In this document: one piece after another, positions 8,019 through 16,703 of the stretch
How positions within the stretch are numbered: position 1 is the stretch's first letter
Layout of the letters: every line of letters begins with the position of its first letter
NCBI GenBank assembly: GCA_949902595.1
Contig: CATLDC010000002.1
Span: forward strand, 62,001-126,000
Origin: an uncultured Candidatus Melainabacteria bacterium
GTDB taxonomy: Bacteria; Cyanobacteriota; Vampirovibrionia; Gastranaerophilales; Gastranaerophilaceae
Reading direction: 5' to 3'
Length of the DNA: 64,000 nucleotides
Position numbers and translations under genes: made by a program
Notes under the pieces: generated by a model
The model's input: only the letters and a program-made list of their open reading frames with translations
The model's database searches: none
What the model was told of the DNA's origin: nothing

Positions 8019-8756
8019 TTAAATCTCCTTAAACACGCCGAGCGGGAATACCGGCATCATCTCATTACGCACTCTTTCATGTGCTTCTTCTGGTGTCATG
8101 TGCCAGTTAGTAGGGCAAGATGAAAGTATTTCAACAAATCCAAACCCCTTGCCTTCAAGCTGCACCTGAAACGCCTTTTTGATTGCCTGTTTTGCCTTGT
8201 TAATATTTGCAACAGTGTCAAGCGAAACACGCGCTGAAAAAGCTGTTCCGTCACAAAGTGCAATGTGCTCAGCTATCTTAATTGGATACCCGTAGTAATC
8301 CTGATTTCTGCCTGTTGGCGAAGTTGTTGTCTTTTGACCCATTAGAGTTGTAGGTCCGAGCTGACCGCCTGTCATACCGTAAGTCGTATTGTTTATACAA
8401 AAAGCCGTAATTTTCTCACCTCTTAGCGCAGTGTGCATTGATTCTGCAAGCCCGATTGAGGCAAAATCACCATCACCGGAATAGGTAAACACAACCTTGT
8501 CAGGTCTTGCACGCTTAACCCCTGTTGCAGAAGCTAAAGCGCGACCGTGAGGCGCTTCAACAGCGTCTATATCCAAAAAGTCGTATAAAAATACGGAGCA
8601 GCCGACAGAAGTTGATGAAATAATCTCTTCTCTAACTCCAAGCTCGTCAATAACCTCGCCAATAAGCCTTATTGCAATCCCGTGGTCGCAGCCAGGGCAG
8701 AAGGTGTAGCGGAAGTCTTTTTTCATACTCTTAGGTTTACTAAATACTTGCTGCAT
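8019..8756 (-). CDS. 2-oxoacid:ferredoxin oxidoreductase, beta (thiamine diphosphate) subunit
   Basis: The TPP-binding beta subunit, 245 aa from the ATG at 8756. The CPGCDHG motif lies near residues 20-26, and the TPP motif GDGDFASIG...INNTTYGMTGGQ follows about 75-110. The start is set by a GGGAGG ribosome site eight bases upstream; an upstream ATG at 8795 is inside the alpha gene and has no such site. It overlaps the end of alpha by 17 bp, so translation is probably coupled. Cytosolic, part of the four-subunit enzyme. Confidence 0.9.
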   Translation of the reverse strand: MQQVFSKPKSMKKDFRYTFCPGCDHGIAIRLIGEVIDELGVREEIISSTSVGCSVFLYDFLDIDAVEAPHGRALASATGVKRARPDKVVFTYSGDGDFASIGLAESMHTALRGEKITAFCINNTTYGMTGGQLGPTTLMGQKTTTSPTGRNQDYYGYPIKIAEHIALCDGTAFSARVSLDTVANINKAKQAIKKAFQVQLEGKGFGFVEILSSCPTNWHMTPEEAHERVRNEMMPVFPLGVFKEI

Positions 8757-9822
8757 ATGTCTTACCTCCCTGCATAACTCCTTCGACTCCGGCAACGATT
8801 TCTTCTACGCTTAACCACTCGCCGCAAGGTCTGTTAATCAAATCAACATTAGATTTGCCATCAACCGCGTATTTAACATCCTTGAACATTTGCCCCATGT
8901 TCATTTCCACGACCGCAAAGTCCTTGCCCGCTGCAGCAAGCTCTGAAATCCGCTTGTGCGGGAACGGAGAAAGCGTTACAGGCCTGAAACAACCAGCCTT
9001 AATGCCCTTGCCTCTCAAGACATTCATTGCAGCCTTGATGTTTCTTGTCATTGAGCCAAAAGCCGTCAGAACGATTTGCGCATCATCTATATTAAACTCT
9101 TCGTAAGTCGTTTCGTTTTCAGTAATAACCTCAAATTTCTTGTGCAGGTCATAAATATGTTGAATCTGCTTCTTCTCATCCGGCGCTACAGAGTAAATCT
9201 TGCGAGCCTCTCTGCCCTTTGCCCCGGTTAAAGCCCAGCCTGACACATCAACTTCCGGATAAGGATACTCGCCGAAGCTTGCAGGCTCCATCATCTGCCC
9301 AAGAAGTCCGTCTGCAAGCAGAATAACAGGGTTTCTGTATTTTTGAGCCAGATAAAATGCTCTGTAAGTCAAATCAACGCACTCCTGGACCGTAGAAGGC
9401 GCGAGCACGATTATTTTGTAATCCCCGTTTCCTCCGCCGTATACAGCCTGATTGTAATCACCTTGAGCCGGATAAATATACCCGAGTCCCGGACCTGTTC
9501 TCATAACGTTTACGAGCACAACCGGAAGTTCGTCAGAAGCTGCGTAAGAAAGAGCCTCCTGCATAAGTGCAACCGCGCAGGAAGAAGACGAAGTCATCGC
9601 CTTAACCCCTGTAGATACTGCACCCATAACCATGTTTATCGCGCCGAGTTCGCTCTCTGCGCAAACATAAGCCCTGTCGAGCTCCTGCATTTTTCCGCTC
9701 AAATATTCGCCAATCTCGGTCTGCGGCGTAATCGGATAGCCGAAATAGCACTGGCAGCCGGCGTTGACAGCAGCCTGAGCTATTGCATAATTCCCTTTTA
9801 TTAAAACTTTTTCGTCACTCAT
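8740..9822 (-). CDS. 2-oxoacid:ferredoxin oxidoreductase, alpha subunit (VorB/KorA-like)
   Basis: The 360-aa alpha subunit combines the pyrimidine-binding domain (FGYPITPQTEIGEYL near residue 28-42, ESELGAINMVMGAVSTG near 57-73) with the transketolase C-terminal-like domain (about 240-350). The length and the motif GYIYPAQGDYNQAVYGGGNGD are close to proteins annotated as 3-methyl-2-oxobutanoate dehydrogenase subunit VorB. It follows the ferredoxin subunit with no gap. The enzyme links amino acid or 2-oxoacid breakdown to reduced ferredoxin, as expected in a fermenting anaerobe. Confidence 0.9.
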   Translation of the reverse strand: MSDEKVLIKGNYAIAQAAVNAGCQCYFGYPITPQTEIGEYLSGKMQELDRAYVCAESELGAINMVMGAVSTGVKAMTSSSSCAVALMQEALSYAASDELPVVLVNVMRTGPGLGYIYPAQGDYNQAVYGGGNGDYKIIVLAPSTVQECVDLTYRAFYLAQKYRNPVILLADGLLGQMMEPASFGEYPYPEVDVSGWALTGAKGREARKIYSVAPDEKKQIQHIYDLHKKFEVITENETTYEEFNIDDAQIVLTAFGSMTRNIKAAMNVLRGKGIKAGCFRPVTLSPFPHKRISELAAAGKDFAVVEMNMGQMFKDVKYAVDGKSNVDLINRPCGEWLSVEEIVAGVEGVMQGGKTYAASI

Positions 9823-10029
9823 TTATCTATACACCTCAATTGCCATATCAGGACAGCGTTTCGCGCACATTGCACACCCGATACATTCACTGTTCTTGTC
9901 ATCAAACTCTACCATATAATCGCCCAAACGATTGGTTTTGTCACTTTTTTTAATAAGTCCCTTTGGACATGTCATCGTGCATATATAACATGATTTGCAA
10001 CGATTGTTGTCTATAACTATTTTTCCCAT
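9823..10029 (-). CDS. 4Fe-4S dicluster ferredoxin subunit of the 2-oxoacid oxidoreductase
   Basis: A 68-aa protein with two complete CxxCxxCxxxCP motifs: CKSCYICTMTCP (about residues 11-22) and CIGCAMCAKRCP (about 49-60). It binds two [4Fe-4S] clusters and carries electrons from the TPP site to free ferredoxin. It is the first gene of the operon, has an AAGGAGTTAAG ribosome site, and is directly followed by alpha. Its order (delta first) matches Kor/Vor operons. Confidence 0.9.
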   Translation of the reverse strand: MGKIVIDNNRCKSCYICTMTCPKGLIKKSDKTNRLGDYMVEFDDKNSECIGCAMCAKRCPDMAIEVYR

Positions 10030-10093
10030 CTTAACTCCTTACATGAAGATTATAGCAAAAACAATACTTTCAGACCTCTATTGTAACAAATTG

Positions 10094-10120
10094 TAAAAAT
10101 TTTGTCCCAAAAGCGTTATT
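10094..10120 (+). promoter_or_regulatory. sigma-28-like flagellin promoter
   Basis: TAAA at 10094-10097, 15 bp, then GCGTTATT at 10113-10120. The spacing is that of sigma-28 (FliA/SigD) promoters (TAAA-N15-GCCGATAA), with a diverged -10 part. The same arrangement, plus about 30 bp of leader, recurs at 42975-43001. It implies a leader of about 80 nt before the flagellin ATG. Confidence 0.5.
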
Positions 10121-10206
10121 AATTTTCAAAATGTGGAATTAAGAATATATAAGCACAAATGCAAGGATGCATTCGTAGGATGCAAATGCCAGAAAGGAGT
10201 ATTAAA

Positions 10207-11094
10207 ATGGCAATTACTATCAACACAAACCTATCGTCCCTCTTAGTTCAGTCCAACTTGACAAAAGCAACAAGTTCATTGAACAAAGCAATCGAAAGAA
10301 TGACCACAGGTTACAAAATTAACCACGCAGCTGACAACGCAGCAGGTTATTCAATCGCTACCAACTGGGAAACACAGCTCGGCTCTCTTGATGTAGCAGC
10401 TGACAACGCAGCAACAGGCGCAGACATGTTGACAACACTTGAAGATACTTATTCACTTGTATCATCACACTTACAACGTGTCAGAGACTTGACCGAACAG
10501 GCTGCAAACGGAACTTATGGTTCTGACTCACTTAAAGCAATCCAATCAGAAATCACAGCAAGACTTGAAGAAGTTGACCGTATCGCTGCTAACTGCGAAT
10601 TTAACGGCCTAAGAATGATGGACGGTTCTATGAAAAACGACATCTCTCTTCAGGTAGGTTTATACAGTGAAGATTCAAGCCAGATTAAATTGGACAAATC
10701 TTTGTTCAAGAAAGGCGACATTGCAACATTATTCACTGATTATGGCAGTATAACAGGTGCTACTGTTGAAGAAGTTGCAAAACAATGTTCCGGCTACGAC
10801 GGTGCAAAAATTACCGGCAACCAGAACCAGATGTTAGACAAAATTGATGCTGTTATGAACGAAATTTCAGCACGTGCAACAACCCTTGGTGCTGCACAGA
10901 ACAGAATCGAGTCTGCTGTAGAATCAATTGGTGTACAGTCTAACAACATCACATCATCACTTTCTACTCTGAGAGACGCAGACGTAGCAGAAGAATCTTC
11001 AGCATACATCAAAGCACAGATTCTTCAACAAGCTTCAGCAACATTGCTTGCTACTGCAAACCAACAGCCAAGCATTGCATTGAACTTGTTATAA
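10207..11094 (+). CDS. flagellin
   Basis: A 295-aa flagellin made almost only of the conserved D0/D1 helices: N-terminal INTNLSSLLVQSNL and GYKINHAADNAAGYSIA, C-terminal IGVQSNNITSSLSTLRDADVA and QQASATLLATANQQ. The variable surface domain is nearly absent (compare about 300 aa for the short Bacillus flagellin). The ATG at 10207 is set by the AGAAAGGAG ribosome site and the canonical MAITINTN start. It is exported by the flagellar type III system and forms the filament. It stands alone, with its own sigma-28-like promoter and terminator. A long conserved leader suggests added post-transcriptional control. Confidence 0.95.
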   Translation: MAITINTNLSSLLVQSNLTKATSSLNKAIERMTTGYKINHAADNAAGYSIATNWETQLGSLDVAADNAATGADMLTTLEDTYSLVSSHLQRVRDLTEQAANGTYGSDSLKAIQSEITARLEEVDRIAANCEFNGLRMMDGSMKNDISLQVGLYSEDSSQIKLDKSLFKKGDIATLFTDYGSITGATVEEVAKQCSGYDGAKITGNQNQMLDKIDAVMNEISARATTLGAAQNRIESAVESIGVQSNNITSSLSTLRDADVAEESSAYIKAQILQQASATLLATANQQPSIALNLL

Positions 11095-11121
11095 TTTTAG
11101 AATATATATTTATCCTAAAAA

Positions 11122-11153
11122 AGAGCACGGTCACAGCCCCGTGCTTTTCTTTT
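11122..11153 (+). terminator. flagellin terminator
   Basis: An AGCACGG/CCGTGCT stem with a seven-base loop is followed by TTTCTTTT, 27 bp after the flagellin stop codon. Confidence 0.8.
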
Positions 11154-11206
11154 GAGACAACTTCATGTTATTATAAGTACAGGAATAGCAATTAAAGAGG
11201 TCTTTT

Positions 11207-13501
11207 ATGTACGATTTTCCCTTTGAGTTAGACGATTTTCAGAAAGAAGCATGCAGCTGTATTTCTGAAGGCAAAAGCGTTGTAGTTTGCGCCCCGACAG
11301 GCGCCGGCAAAACCGTTATTGCCCAGCACGCTATCCACTGCGCCCTTCAGGAAGGGAAAAAAGTCTTCTACACAACCCCTCTAAAGGCGCTTTCTAACCA
11401 GAAGTTCAGCGATTTTTCAGAAAAATACGGGGCTGATAAAGTCGGACTCTTAACAGGCGACACTTCTTTTAACAGAAGCGCGCAGATTGTGGTTATGACG
11501 ACCGAAGTTTTCCGAAACATGCTCTATGGCACAAATTTCGGCTCTGTTACAGACAACCTCAAGGATGTAAAATATGTAATCTTGGATGAAGTTCACTACA
11601 TGAACGATGAGCAGCGCGGAACTGTATGGGAAGAGAGCATTATTTACTGCCCGACAAATGTCCAGATAATCGCGCTTTCTGCAACAGTTGCAAACGCAGA
11701 CAAGCTCACAGAGTGGATTAACACAGTTCATTCACGCACAGAGCTTATTAATACAGATTTCCGTCCGGTGCCGTTGAGGTTCTATTATTTTGACTCATCC
11801 CAGCCGAACACGCTGCTTCCGCTCCTCACTCCAAACGGGGTTTTGAACAAGAAAATCAAGCCGGAGAAAAAAGTTTTTCAGCGCGGAAAAGCAGTGCAGA
11901 AACGCAACATCGTAAAAGATGTGGTGAGGAATCTTCATGAAAAAGACATGCTTCCGGCAATCTATTTCACGTTCTCGCGCAAAAAATGCGATGAGCAGAT
12001 GGAAAAATGTGCCTCACTTTGTCTTGTGACCCCGAAAGAACAGGAAGAAATCAGAAGAATCATTGACGAATACATTGCCGAAAACCCGTATTTATATAAG
12101 AATAAGCACATTGAATACCTGTTACTTGGTGTGGCTTCGCACCATGCAGGGCTTTTGCCGGGTTGGAAGGTGCTTGTAGAGAAGCTTTTCCAAAAGGGTT
12201 TAATCAAGGTCGTATTTGCTACAGAAACACTAGCAGCTGGGATTAACATGCCGGCACGCTCGACTGTCATAAGTTCAATCAGCAAGCGCACGGACAGCGG
12301 GCACAGAACGCTTACACCGAGTGAGTTTTTACAGATGTCTGGTCGTGCAGGAAGGCGCGGGATGGATGAAATCGGATACGTTACGATTGTCGGCACGCCG
12401 TTCCAGACCCCGGAAGAAGTTGCAGAGCTTGTATTAAGTGACGCGAATCCGCTAGAAAGCAAGTTCTCACCGAGTTATTCCATGGTGCTCAACCTGCTCC
12501 AGAGATTCTCGCTTGAAGAAGCAAAAGAGCTTGTGTTAAAGAGTTTTGGTTATTATTCGTCTAATTCAAGAATCGAGCCGCTTCTCCTTGTACGAGACCA
12601 GAACAACGAGAAGATATGTGAATGCAATTCTTTCGAGTGTTTTTGCGGAAAATCGAACGAGGATTTGCTTGAATACAACAAAATCAGAGACATTTACGTG
12701 CAGAACAGGCGCGTATTCAAGACAATCCAGAAACAGGAGAAGAAAAAGAACAGGCCGCTTTCACCGGAAGCTGCGGAGTTTGGGCGTCAGACAAAGCAGA
12801 TGCTGGAGAAAATGCATTCTTACGAGTGTGACACCTGCAAGCTGTTCAAGAAGCACATGAAAAACATTGACGTGCTTGAAAGGTACCAGTCCAAGCAAAA
12901 GGCGCTTGAAAAAGAGATTGAAAAGCAAAAAGACATTTTCTGGAACAAGTTTTTGGCGCACAGGGCTGTTTTGACGGACTACGGCTACATCAAGGATGAC
13001 TATCCGACAGAGCAGGGTATTACGATTTCCCAAATCCGGTCTGAAAACGAGCTATTCATGGCGCGTGTAATCTTTTCCGGCGTGTTGGAAGGGTTAACGC
13101 CTGCGGAGCTTGCAAGTGTTGTTTGCGCGCTCACGACAGAGGATATGAGGGCTGATTTGTATTCCCAGCTCCCGCTTTCGCCGACCGTTAGAAAGCGTTT
13201 GAACAAGATTAAAGACATCAAGCGTGATTTGGACAAGAAACAAAAGCACTACGATGTTGAAGACCCGATGTACATAAACGGGTTTTACTCTCCGCTCATT
13301 GAAATGTGGGTAAACGGTTCTGAATGGGACGATATTATTGACCAGGTTGACATGGGCGAAGGTGACATTGTAAGGTGTTTCAAGCGCGTAATCGATGTTC
13401 TGCGCCAGTTCTGCACTATTTCAAACATACCGGAAGATTTGGTCTTCACAGCACGCGAAGCAATTGAGCAGATTCAAAGAAGCCCGATTGATGTGGATTA
13501 G
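11207..13501 (+). CDS. DEAD/DEVH-box RNA helicase, Ski2/HelY-like
   Basis: A 764-aa superfamily 2 helicase. Walker A APTGAGKT lies at residues 29-36, DEVH (motif II) at 127-130, SAT near 155, and motif VI QMSGRAGRRG begins at residue 376. The C-terminal region has a cysteine cluster (CECNSFECFCG, CDTC) around residue 470-540 and a partial DSHCT-like domain (LTPAELASVVCALTTEDMR). Ski2-like helicases unwind RNA and assist decay or ribosome biogenesis; cyanobacteria and plastids have related proteins. The gene has its own GAGG ribosome site and overlaps the convergent XRE gene by four bases. Confidence 0.85.
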   Translation: MYDFPFELDDFQKEACSCISEGKSVVVCAPTGAGKTVIAQHAIHCALQEGKKVFYTTPLKALSNQKFSDFSEKYGADKVGLLTGDTSFNRSAQIVVMTTEVFRNMLYGTNFGSVTDNLKDVKYVILDEVHYMNDEQRGTVWEESIIYCPTNVQIIALSATVANADKLTEWINTVHSRTELINTDFRPVPLRFYYFDSSQPNTLLPLLTPNGVLNKKIKPEKKVFQRGKAVQKRNIVKDVVRNLHEKDMLPAIYFTFSRKKCDEQMEKCASLCLVTPKEQEEIRRIIDEYIAENPYLYKNKHIEYLLLGVASHHAGLLPGWKVLVEKLFQKGLIKVVFATETLAAGINMPARSTVISSISKRTDSGHRTLTPSEFLQMSGRAGRRGMDEIGYVTIVGTPFQTPEEVAELVLSDANPLESKFSPSYSMVLNLLQRFSLEEAKELVLKSFGYYSSNSRIEPLLLVRDQNNEKICECNSFECFCGKSNEDLLEYNKIRDIYVQNRRVFKTIQKQEKKKNRPLSPEAAEFGRQTKQMLEKMHSYECDTCKLFKKHMKNIDVLERYQSKQKALEKEIEKQKDIFWNKFLAHRAVLTDYGYIKDDYPTEQGITISQIRSENELFMARVIFSGVLEGLTPAELASVVCALTTEDMRADLYSQLPLSPTVRKRLNKIKDIKRDLDKKQKHYDVEDPMYINGFYSPLIEMWVNGSEWDDIIDQVDMGEGDIVRCFKRVIDVLRQFCTISNIPEDLVFTAREAIEQIQRSPIDVD

Positions 13502-13719
13502 TTTAAGTCTTTTAGCATATCATCAAGAGTTTTGTTAACAAGACTCGCTAATATAAAGGCGTTTACCAGAGATATGCTGTGCTTTGCACCCTCAACATTG
13601 CTGACATAAGACTTGCTAAACCCTGTTTTAGCTACAACATCGTCCTGAGTCATTTTCTGCTTTGTTCTATACATTTTGAAATTAAATCCAAAATTTTCGA
13701 GAAGTTTTTGTTCGTTCAT
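13498..13719 (-). CDS. XRE-family helix-turn-helix regulator, 73 aa
   Basis: A compact single-domain HTH protein: the segment KQKMTQDDVVAKTGFSKSYVSNVE (about residues 20-43) fits the five-helix Cro/C1 fold with MTQDDVVAKTG as helix 2 and SKSYVSNVE as recognition helix. No sensor domain is present. It is transcribed away from a 61-aa gene, and a perfect palindrome lies between them over that gene's -10 box, so it likely represses its neighbour. Its own ATG lies six bases after TAAAAT with no ribosome site, so the transcript may be leaderless. Confidence 0.8.
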   Translation of the reverse strand: MNEQKLLENFGFNFKMYRTKQKMTQDDVVAKTGFSKSYVSNVEGAKHSISLVNAFILASLVNKTLDDMLKDLN

Positions 13720-13736
13720 AATAGTATTTTATCGTC

Positions 13737-13784
13737 TTGACAACAATAAATCGATAGTCTATAATAGAATATGTTCTATTATAG
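13737..13784 (+). promoter_or_regulatory. consensus promoter with palindromic operator
   Basis: A perfect TTGACA (13737-13742), 17 bp spacer and perfect TATAAT (13760-13765). The inverted repeat CTATAATAGAA-N4-TTCTATTATAG (13759-13784) covers the -10 box and start of transcription. A repressor bound here, most likely the adjacent XRE protein, would block the otherwise strong promoter. Confidence 0.75.
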
Positions 13785-13794
13785 GAGAAGTTGC

Positions 13795-13980
13795 ATGATT
13801 AAAAACAAAATTGAAAATAGAATACAAGGAAGATTCAGCGCACTAAGTGAAAGTATCCAATACGAAATTGACGCACTTACAGAAATTGCAAGTGTAATCA
13901 ATGAAATACAATACCTATTGTTTTTAAAAGAAGATTTGGGGGGAATAGAATGCGAAAATAAAGATTTCAGTCTTGAATAA
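13795..13980 (+). CDS. small hypothetical protein, 61 aa, under operator control
   Basis: The ATG at 13795 has an AGGAGAAG ribosome site. The protein is mostly helical with heptad-like hydrophobics (IENRIQGRFSALSESIQYEI, then IASVINEIQYLLFL) and an acidic tail. No family is recognised. It is driven by a consensus promoter covered by a palindromic operator, opposite the XRE gene. This arrangement resembles small regulator/effector pairs of phage or toxin-antitoxin origin, but nothing in the protein proves toxicity. Confidence 0.6.
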   Translation: MIKNKIENRIQGRFSALSESIQYEIDALTEIASVINEIQYLLFLKEDLGGIECENKDFSLE

Positions 13981-13987
13981 GAATCCC

Positions 13988-14380
13988 CTACTCTTCCGGC
14001 ACCTCTAGCTCGACGTCATCAACATCTTCTTCTTTCTTGATAATGTCGATAACGTTTTTTGCCATTTCCTTGGCAATAACGCTTCTGGTTGAGTCAGGGC
14101 AGTTTTGAAGCAGGCTGATTGCAGTTCTTAGTGTGCCATCCAAATCGTACCATCTGCCGTGTTTTGAATCGTCCAAAACATCTTCGGTTGCTGATACGAT
14201 ATCTTCCACTGATTCGTATTCAGTGCTTGAAAGGTGGTGCTCTGTAATAATCTTAATCAGGTTAAGAGCAACCTTGATTTGGGTCTCGTCATCAGACTCC
14301 TCAAGGGTTTTCATCGCAGAAGACAAGACAGGGTCTTTGTCATACCAGCGGCGTGCGTTAGTTGTAAATTCTTCCTTCAT
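13988..14380 (-). CDS. RWYD-repeat small protein, 130 aa
   Basis: Two copies of an approximately 45-residue module are visible: the first starts at RRWYDKDPVLSSAM (about residue 10) and the second at GRWYDLDGTLRTAI (about residue 75). Each continues with a leucine-rich helix and ends in IIKIITE/NVIDIIKK. The protein ends in an acidic tail. The same module occurs twice in the gene at 20294-20617, so the two are paralogues. The ATG at 14380 follows AGGAGG, and a TTTACA-N17-TATAAT promoter lies upstream. No function is known; alpha-helical repeat scaffolding is an inference. Confidence 0.7.
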   Translation of the reverse strand: MKEEFTTNARRWYDKDPVLSSAMKTLEESDDETQIKVALNLIKIITEHHLSSTEYESVEDIVSATEDVLDDSKHGRWYDLDGTLRTAISLLQNCPDSTRSVIAKEMAKNVIDIIKKEEDVDDVELEVPEE

Positions 14381-14446
14381 AAAACCTCCTGATAGGCTGA
14401 TTAACAAAGTCTATTATACAATATTTTTTCAGATTTGTAAAACAGT

Positions 14447-14650
14447 TTACGCAACAGGTCTTGTAGCAAGTTCAAACATGAGTCGTTTTCTTAAAGCTAT
14501 AGGAAGAGTCTTTGATTCAATGTTCGAATCAATCATAGTCATAGACTTTTGTACAGACTGCTCCGATCTCCTTACCGGATGCGCCTCCTTAAACAGATTT
14601 GATATTATCAAATCTAAATCTTCATCGGATGCTTGAGGTTTCTCTAACAT
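14447..14650 (-). CDS. small hypothetical protein, 67 aa
   Basis: An AGGAAACC ribosome site precedes the ATG. The protein has an acidic N-terminal part (ASDEDLDLIISNLF) and a basic, Met-rich C-terminal part. The start fits a helical, soluble protein. It lies upstream of the RWYD-repeat gene but that gene has its own promoter. The upstream region contains TTTTGTAAC and ATACTTTATAAT, resembling the shared promoter form described in the findings. No family recognised. Confidence 0.5.
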   Translation of the reverse strand: MLEKPQASDEDLDLIISNLFKEAHPVRRSEQSVQKSMTMIDSNIESKTLPIALRKRLMFELATRPVA

Positions 14651-14759
14651 AATAGGTTTCCTGTCTTACTTGTTAAACTGTTTACTTTGCTCTCCTCTAT
14701 AATATTATAAAGTATTATATCTAAGCCTGATTTCAAAGTCCCCAAAAATCGTTACAAAA

Positions 14760-15455
14760 CTAAATATTTAACTTATACCCGCCGCCATAAATTGTCTCAA
14801 TATACTTCTTCCCGTCAGAAATTTTGTCAATCTTGCTCCTCAAATGCCTTATGTGCACCCTTATTGTCTCAACATTGTCGTCCGGATCATATCCCCAGAT
14901 ATCCTTGAGAAGCCTTGCTCCGGAGACCATGTTTCCATGGTTCTGAAACAGGAGATTGAATATATCAAACTCAATCGGAGTAAGTTTCTGCACCTTATCA
15001 TTAATCTGAACACTGTACGTTTCGGGAAGAAGCGTGATTTCTTTATAAGTAAGCAATTCTCTTACAGCAGTTGATTTTGGTATCTGCTGCGTACGCTTCA
15101 AAAGCGCGCGCACTCTCACAAGCAGCTCGTCAATCTCAAAAGGCTTGGTGAGATAATCGTCAACCCCGAGATTGAACCCGTTAACCTTGTCATTGAGCTG
15201 GGAAAGCGCTGTTAGCATTATAATCGGAGTCTCTGCGATTTCAGGACACTGACGGATTCTTTGTGCAACCGTAAACCCGTCCACCTCAGGCATCATAACA
15301 TCGAGCACAATAAGCGCCGGTGTTTCCTGTTTGGCAAGCGCAAAGCCTTCTACCCCGTTGAACGCCTGAATAACTTCGTAGCCTTGAAGCTCGAGATTTA
15401 TTTTTACAAGCTCATTAATCGCTGCATCATCGTCTATCACAAGAATTTTAGTCAT
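14760..15455 (-). CDS. OmpR/PhoB-family response regulator
   Basis: A 231-aa two-domain regulator. The receiver domain has the acidic pocket VIDDD (about 5-9), the phosphorylation site in VLDVMMPEVDG (Asp about 51), LTA (about 84) and the TKPF lysine (about 106). The C-terminal winged helix contains LTPIEFDIFNLL and HIRHLRSKID, then YGGGYKL. The ATG at 15455 overlaps the end of rmuC by eight bases, so the two are co-transcribed. No histidine kinase lies next to it; kinases at 21.6 and 51.8 kb are candidates for its partner. Confidence 0.9.
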   Translation of the reverse strand: MTKILVIDDDAAINELVKINLELQGYEVIQAFNGVEGFALAKQETPALIVLDVMMPEVDGFTVAQRIRQCPEIAETPIIMLTALSQLNDKVNGFNLGVDDYLTKPFEIDELLVRVRALLKRTQQIPKSTAVRELLTYKEITLLPETYSVQINDKVQKLTPIEFDIFNLLFQNHGNMVSGARLLKDIWGYDPDDNVETIRVHIRHLRSKIDKISDGKKYIETIYGGGYKLNI

Positions 15456-16641
15456 TAGCAAAAACACCTTCTAACTCATCAACAACTTCTTCTTCCACAA
15501 GAAGATTAGCAGGAATCTCTTTTGGAGTATTGATTCCGTATTCTTTAAGTGCCTCAACCTGTGAAAACAAGCTCGGCTTGCTTTTGTTTCCGCGCTTAAA
15601 CCTGTTAATTGTTTTGTTAAGCTGGGAAGACACTGTGTCAAACTTTTTCTGAACATCCAGAAGGTCGTCACAGAACTGCACAAAAGTCTCATACAGATTT
15701 GTTCCGGCGCTCACGATTCGTGAAACGCTTTCGCACTGTCTCTGCTGCGCAAAGAGCTGGTTTACAAGTCTTATTGTTGTAAGAAGCGAAGATGTTCCAA
15801 CAATGATAATATTTGACTTGTAAGCGCTGTTAATCAGGTCCGAGTCCTCATAAAGCAGGTTAACAGAGGTCTCTACAGGCATGTACATAAGTACAAAGTC
15901 GGGCTGGGACAAGTCACCAGCGTTCTGGTAGTTCTTGTTAGCCAAATCAGAAATTCTTTTCTTAACTTCTGCCTTGAAATCTTTGAGTTTTGAATTGTCC
16001 TCAATATAGTCAAGATAGCTTGTTAGTGTTACTTTTGAGTCAATAATCAAATGTCTGTCGTTTGGAAGATTTATCACAACATCAGGTCTTATTACGTGCT
16101 CCTCGTCGTCTTTTAAGTTGGCAGAAGTTGTCACAAACTGTTTTGTATAATGAATCCCCTCGTGCATTCCGCAGGATTGCAGAATTGTATCAAGAAGGTT
16201 TTCGCCGTAAGAGCCTTTTGTGTTCTGGTTTTTAGTAAGCGCATCAACAAGGTTCTTAGCTTCCTGTTCAATAATTTTATTATTCTTTTCCAGATTCCCG
16301 ATTTGTTCGATAATTTTTGTGGTGTTTTCAACACCAGAGAGGTTAAACTTCTCGACCTTGGCTTTAAACTCGCCTAGCTCTTTGGTTAGAGGTAAGATTT
16401 TTTCTTCCAGAGACTCTCTGTTTTGTTTTCTCAAATCTTCCTGCTCGTTTTTGATAGTCTCGTTTGCAAGCTGAACAAAGTCGCGTTTGATTATCTCCTG
16501 CAAGTTTTCAGAAGTCTCCATTTTGGCCTTAAGTCTGATGAGTTCTTCACGGGCTCCGGCATGTTTTTGCGAGCACACAAAATAAACAAGTGCCGCGCCT
16601 ATAAGAGTTCCCAAAACGAATGATACAGCTGCAATAACCAT
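15448..16641 (-). CDS. rmuC: DNA recombination protein RmuC
   Basis: A 397-aa RmuC-family protein: an N-terminal membrane anchor (IAAVSFVLGTLIGAALVYFV), a coiled coil from about residue 30 to 125, and the nuclease-like core with GSYGENLLDTILQSCGM, RPDVVINLP and LIIDSKVTL, the last containing the D-S-K of the PD-(D/E)xK fold. RmuC limits inversions at short inverted repeats, although the mechanism is not settled. A GAGGAGG ribosome site sets the start. The response regulator follows with an eight-base overlap. Confidence 0.9.
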   Translation of the reverse strand: MVIAAVSFVLGTLIGAALVYFVCSQKHAGAREELIRLKAKMETSENLQEIIKRDFVQLANETIKNEQEDLRKQNRESLEEKILPLTKELGEFKAKVEKFNLSGVENTTKIIEQIGNLEKNNKIIEQEAKNLVDALTKNQNTKGSYGENLLDTILQSCGMHEGIHYTKQFVTTSANLKDDEEHVIRPDVVINLPNDRHLIIDSKVTLTSYLDYIEDNSKLKDFKAEVKKRISDLANKNYQNAGDLSQPDFVLMYMPVETSVNLLYEDSDLINSAYKSNIIIVGTSSLLTTIRLVNQLFAQQRQCESVSRIVSAGTNLYETFVQFCDDLLDVQKKFDTVSSQLNKTINRFKRGNKSKPSLFSQVEALKEYGINTPKEIPANLLVEEEVVDELEGVFAND

Positions 16642-16658
16642 TTAATCCTCCTCAACCT

Positions 16659-16696
16659 AAAAAATCAGGCTTCCTTTATTATAAAAGAAGCCTGAT
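16659..16696 (-). terminator. terminator of the BaxI gene
   Basis: On the minus strand a perfect ATCAGGCTTC/GAAGCCTGAT stem is followed by six T. It lies between the BaxI stop codon and the rmuC start. Confidence 0.85.
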
Positions 16697-16703
16697 GAAA
16701 AAT

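Noticed and set aside
9343-9804. A 153-codon plus-strand frame opposite the oxidoreductase alpha gene
   Set aside because: It is a shadow of a highly conserved gene, with no ribosome site and Arg/Ser/His-rich random composition.
11962-12462. A 166-codon minus-strand frame inside the helicase gene
   Set aside because: It is antisense to helicase motifs IV-VI, which are clearly coding on the plus strand.
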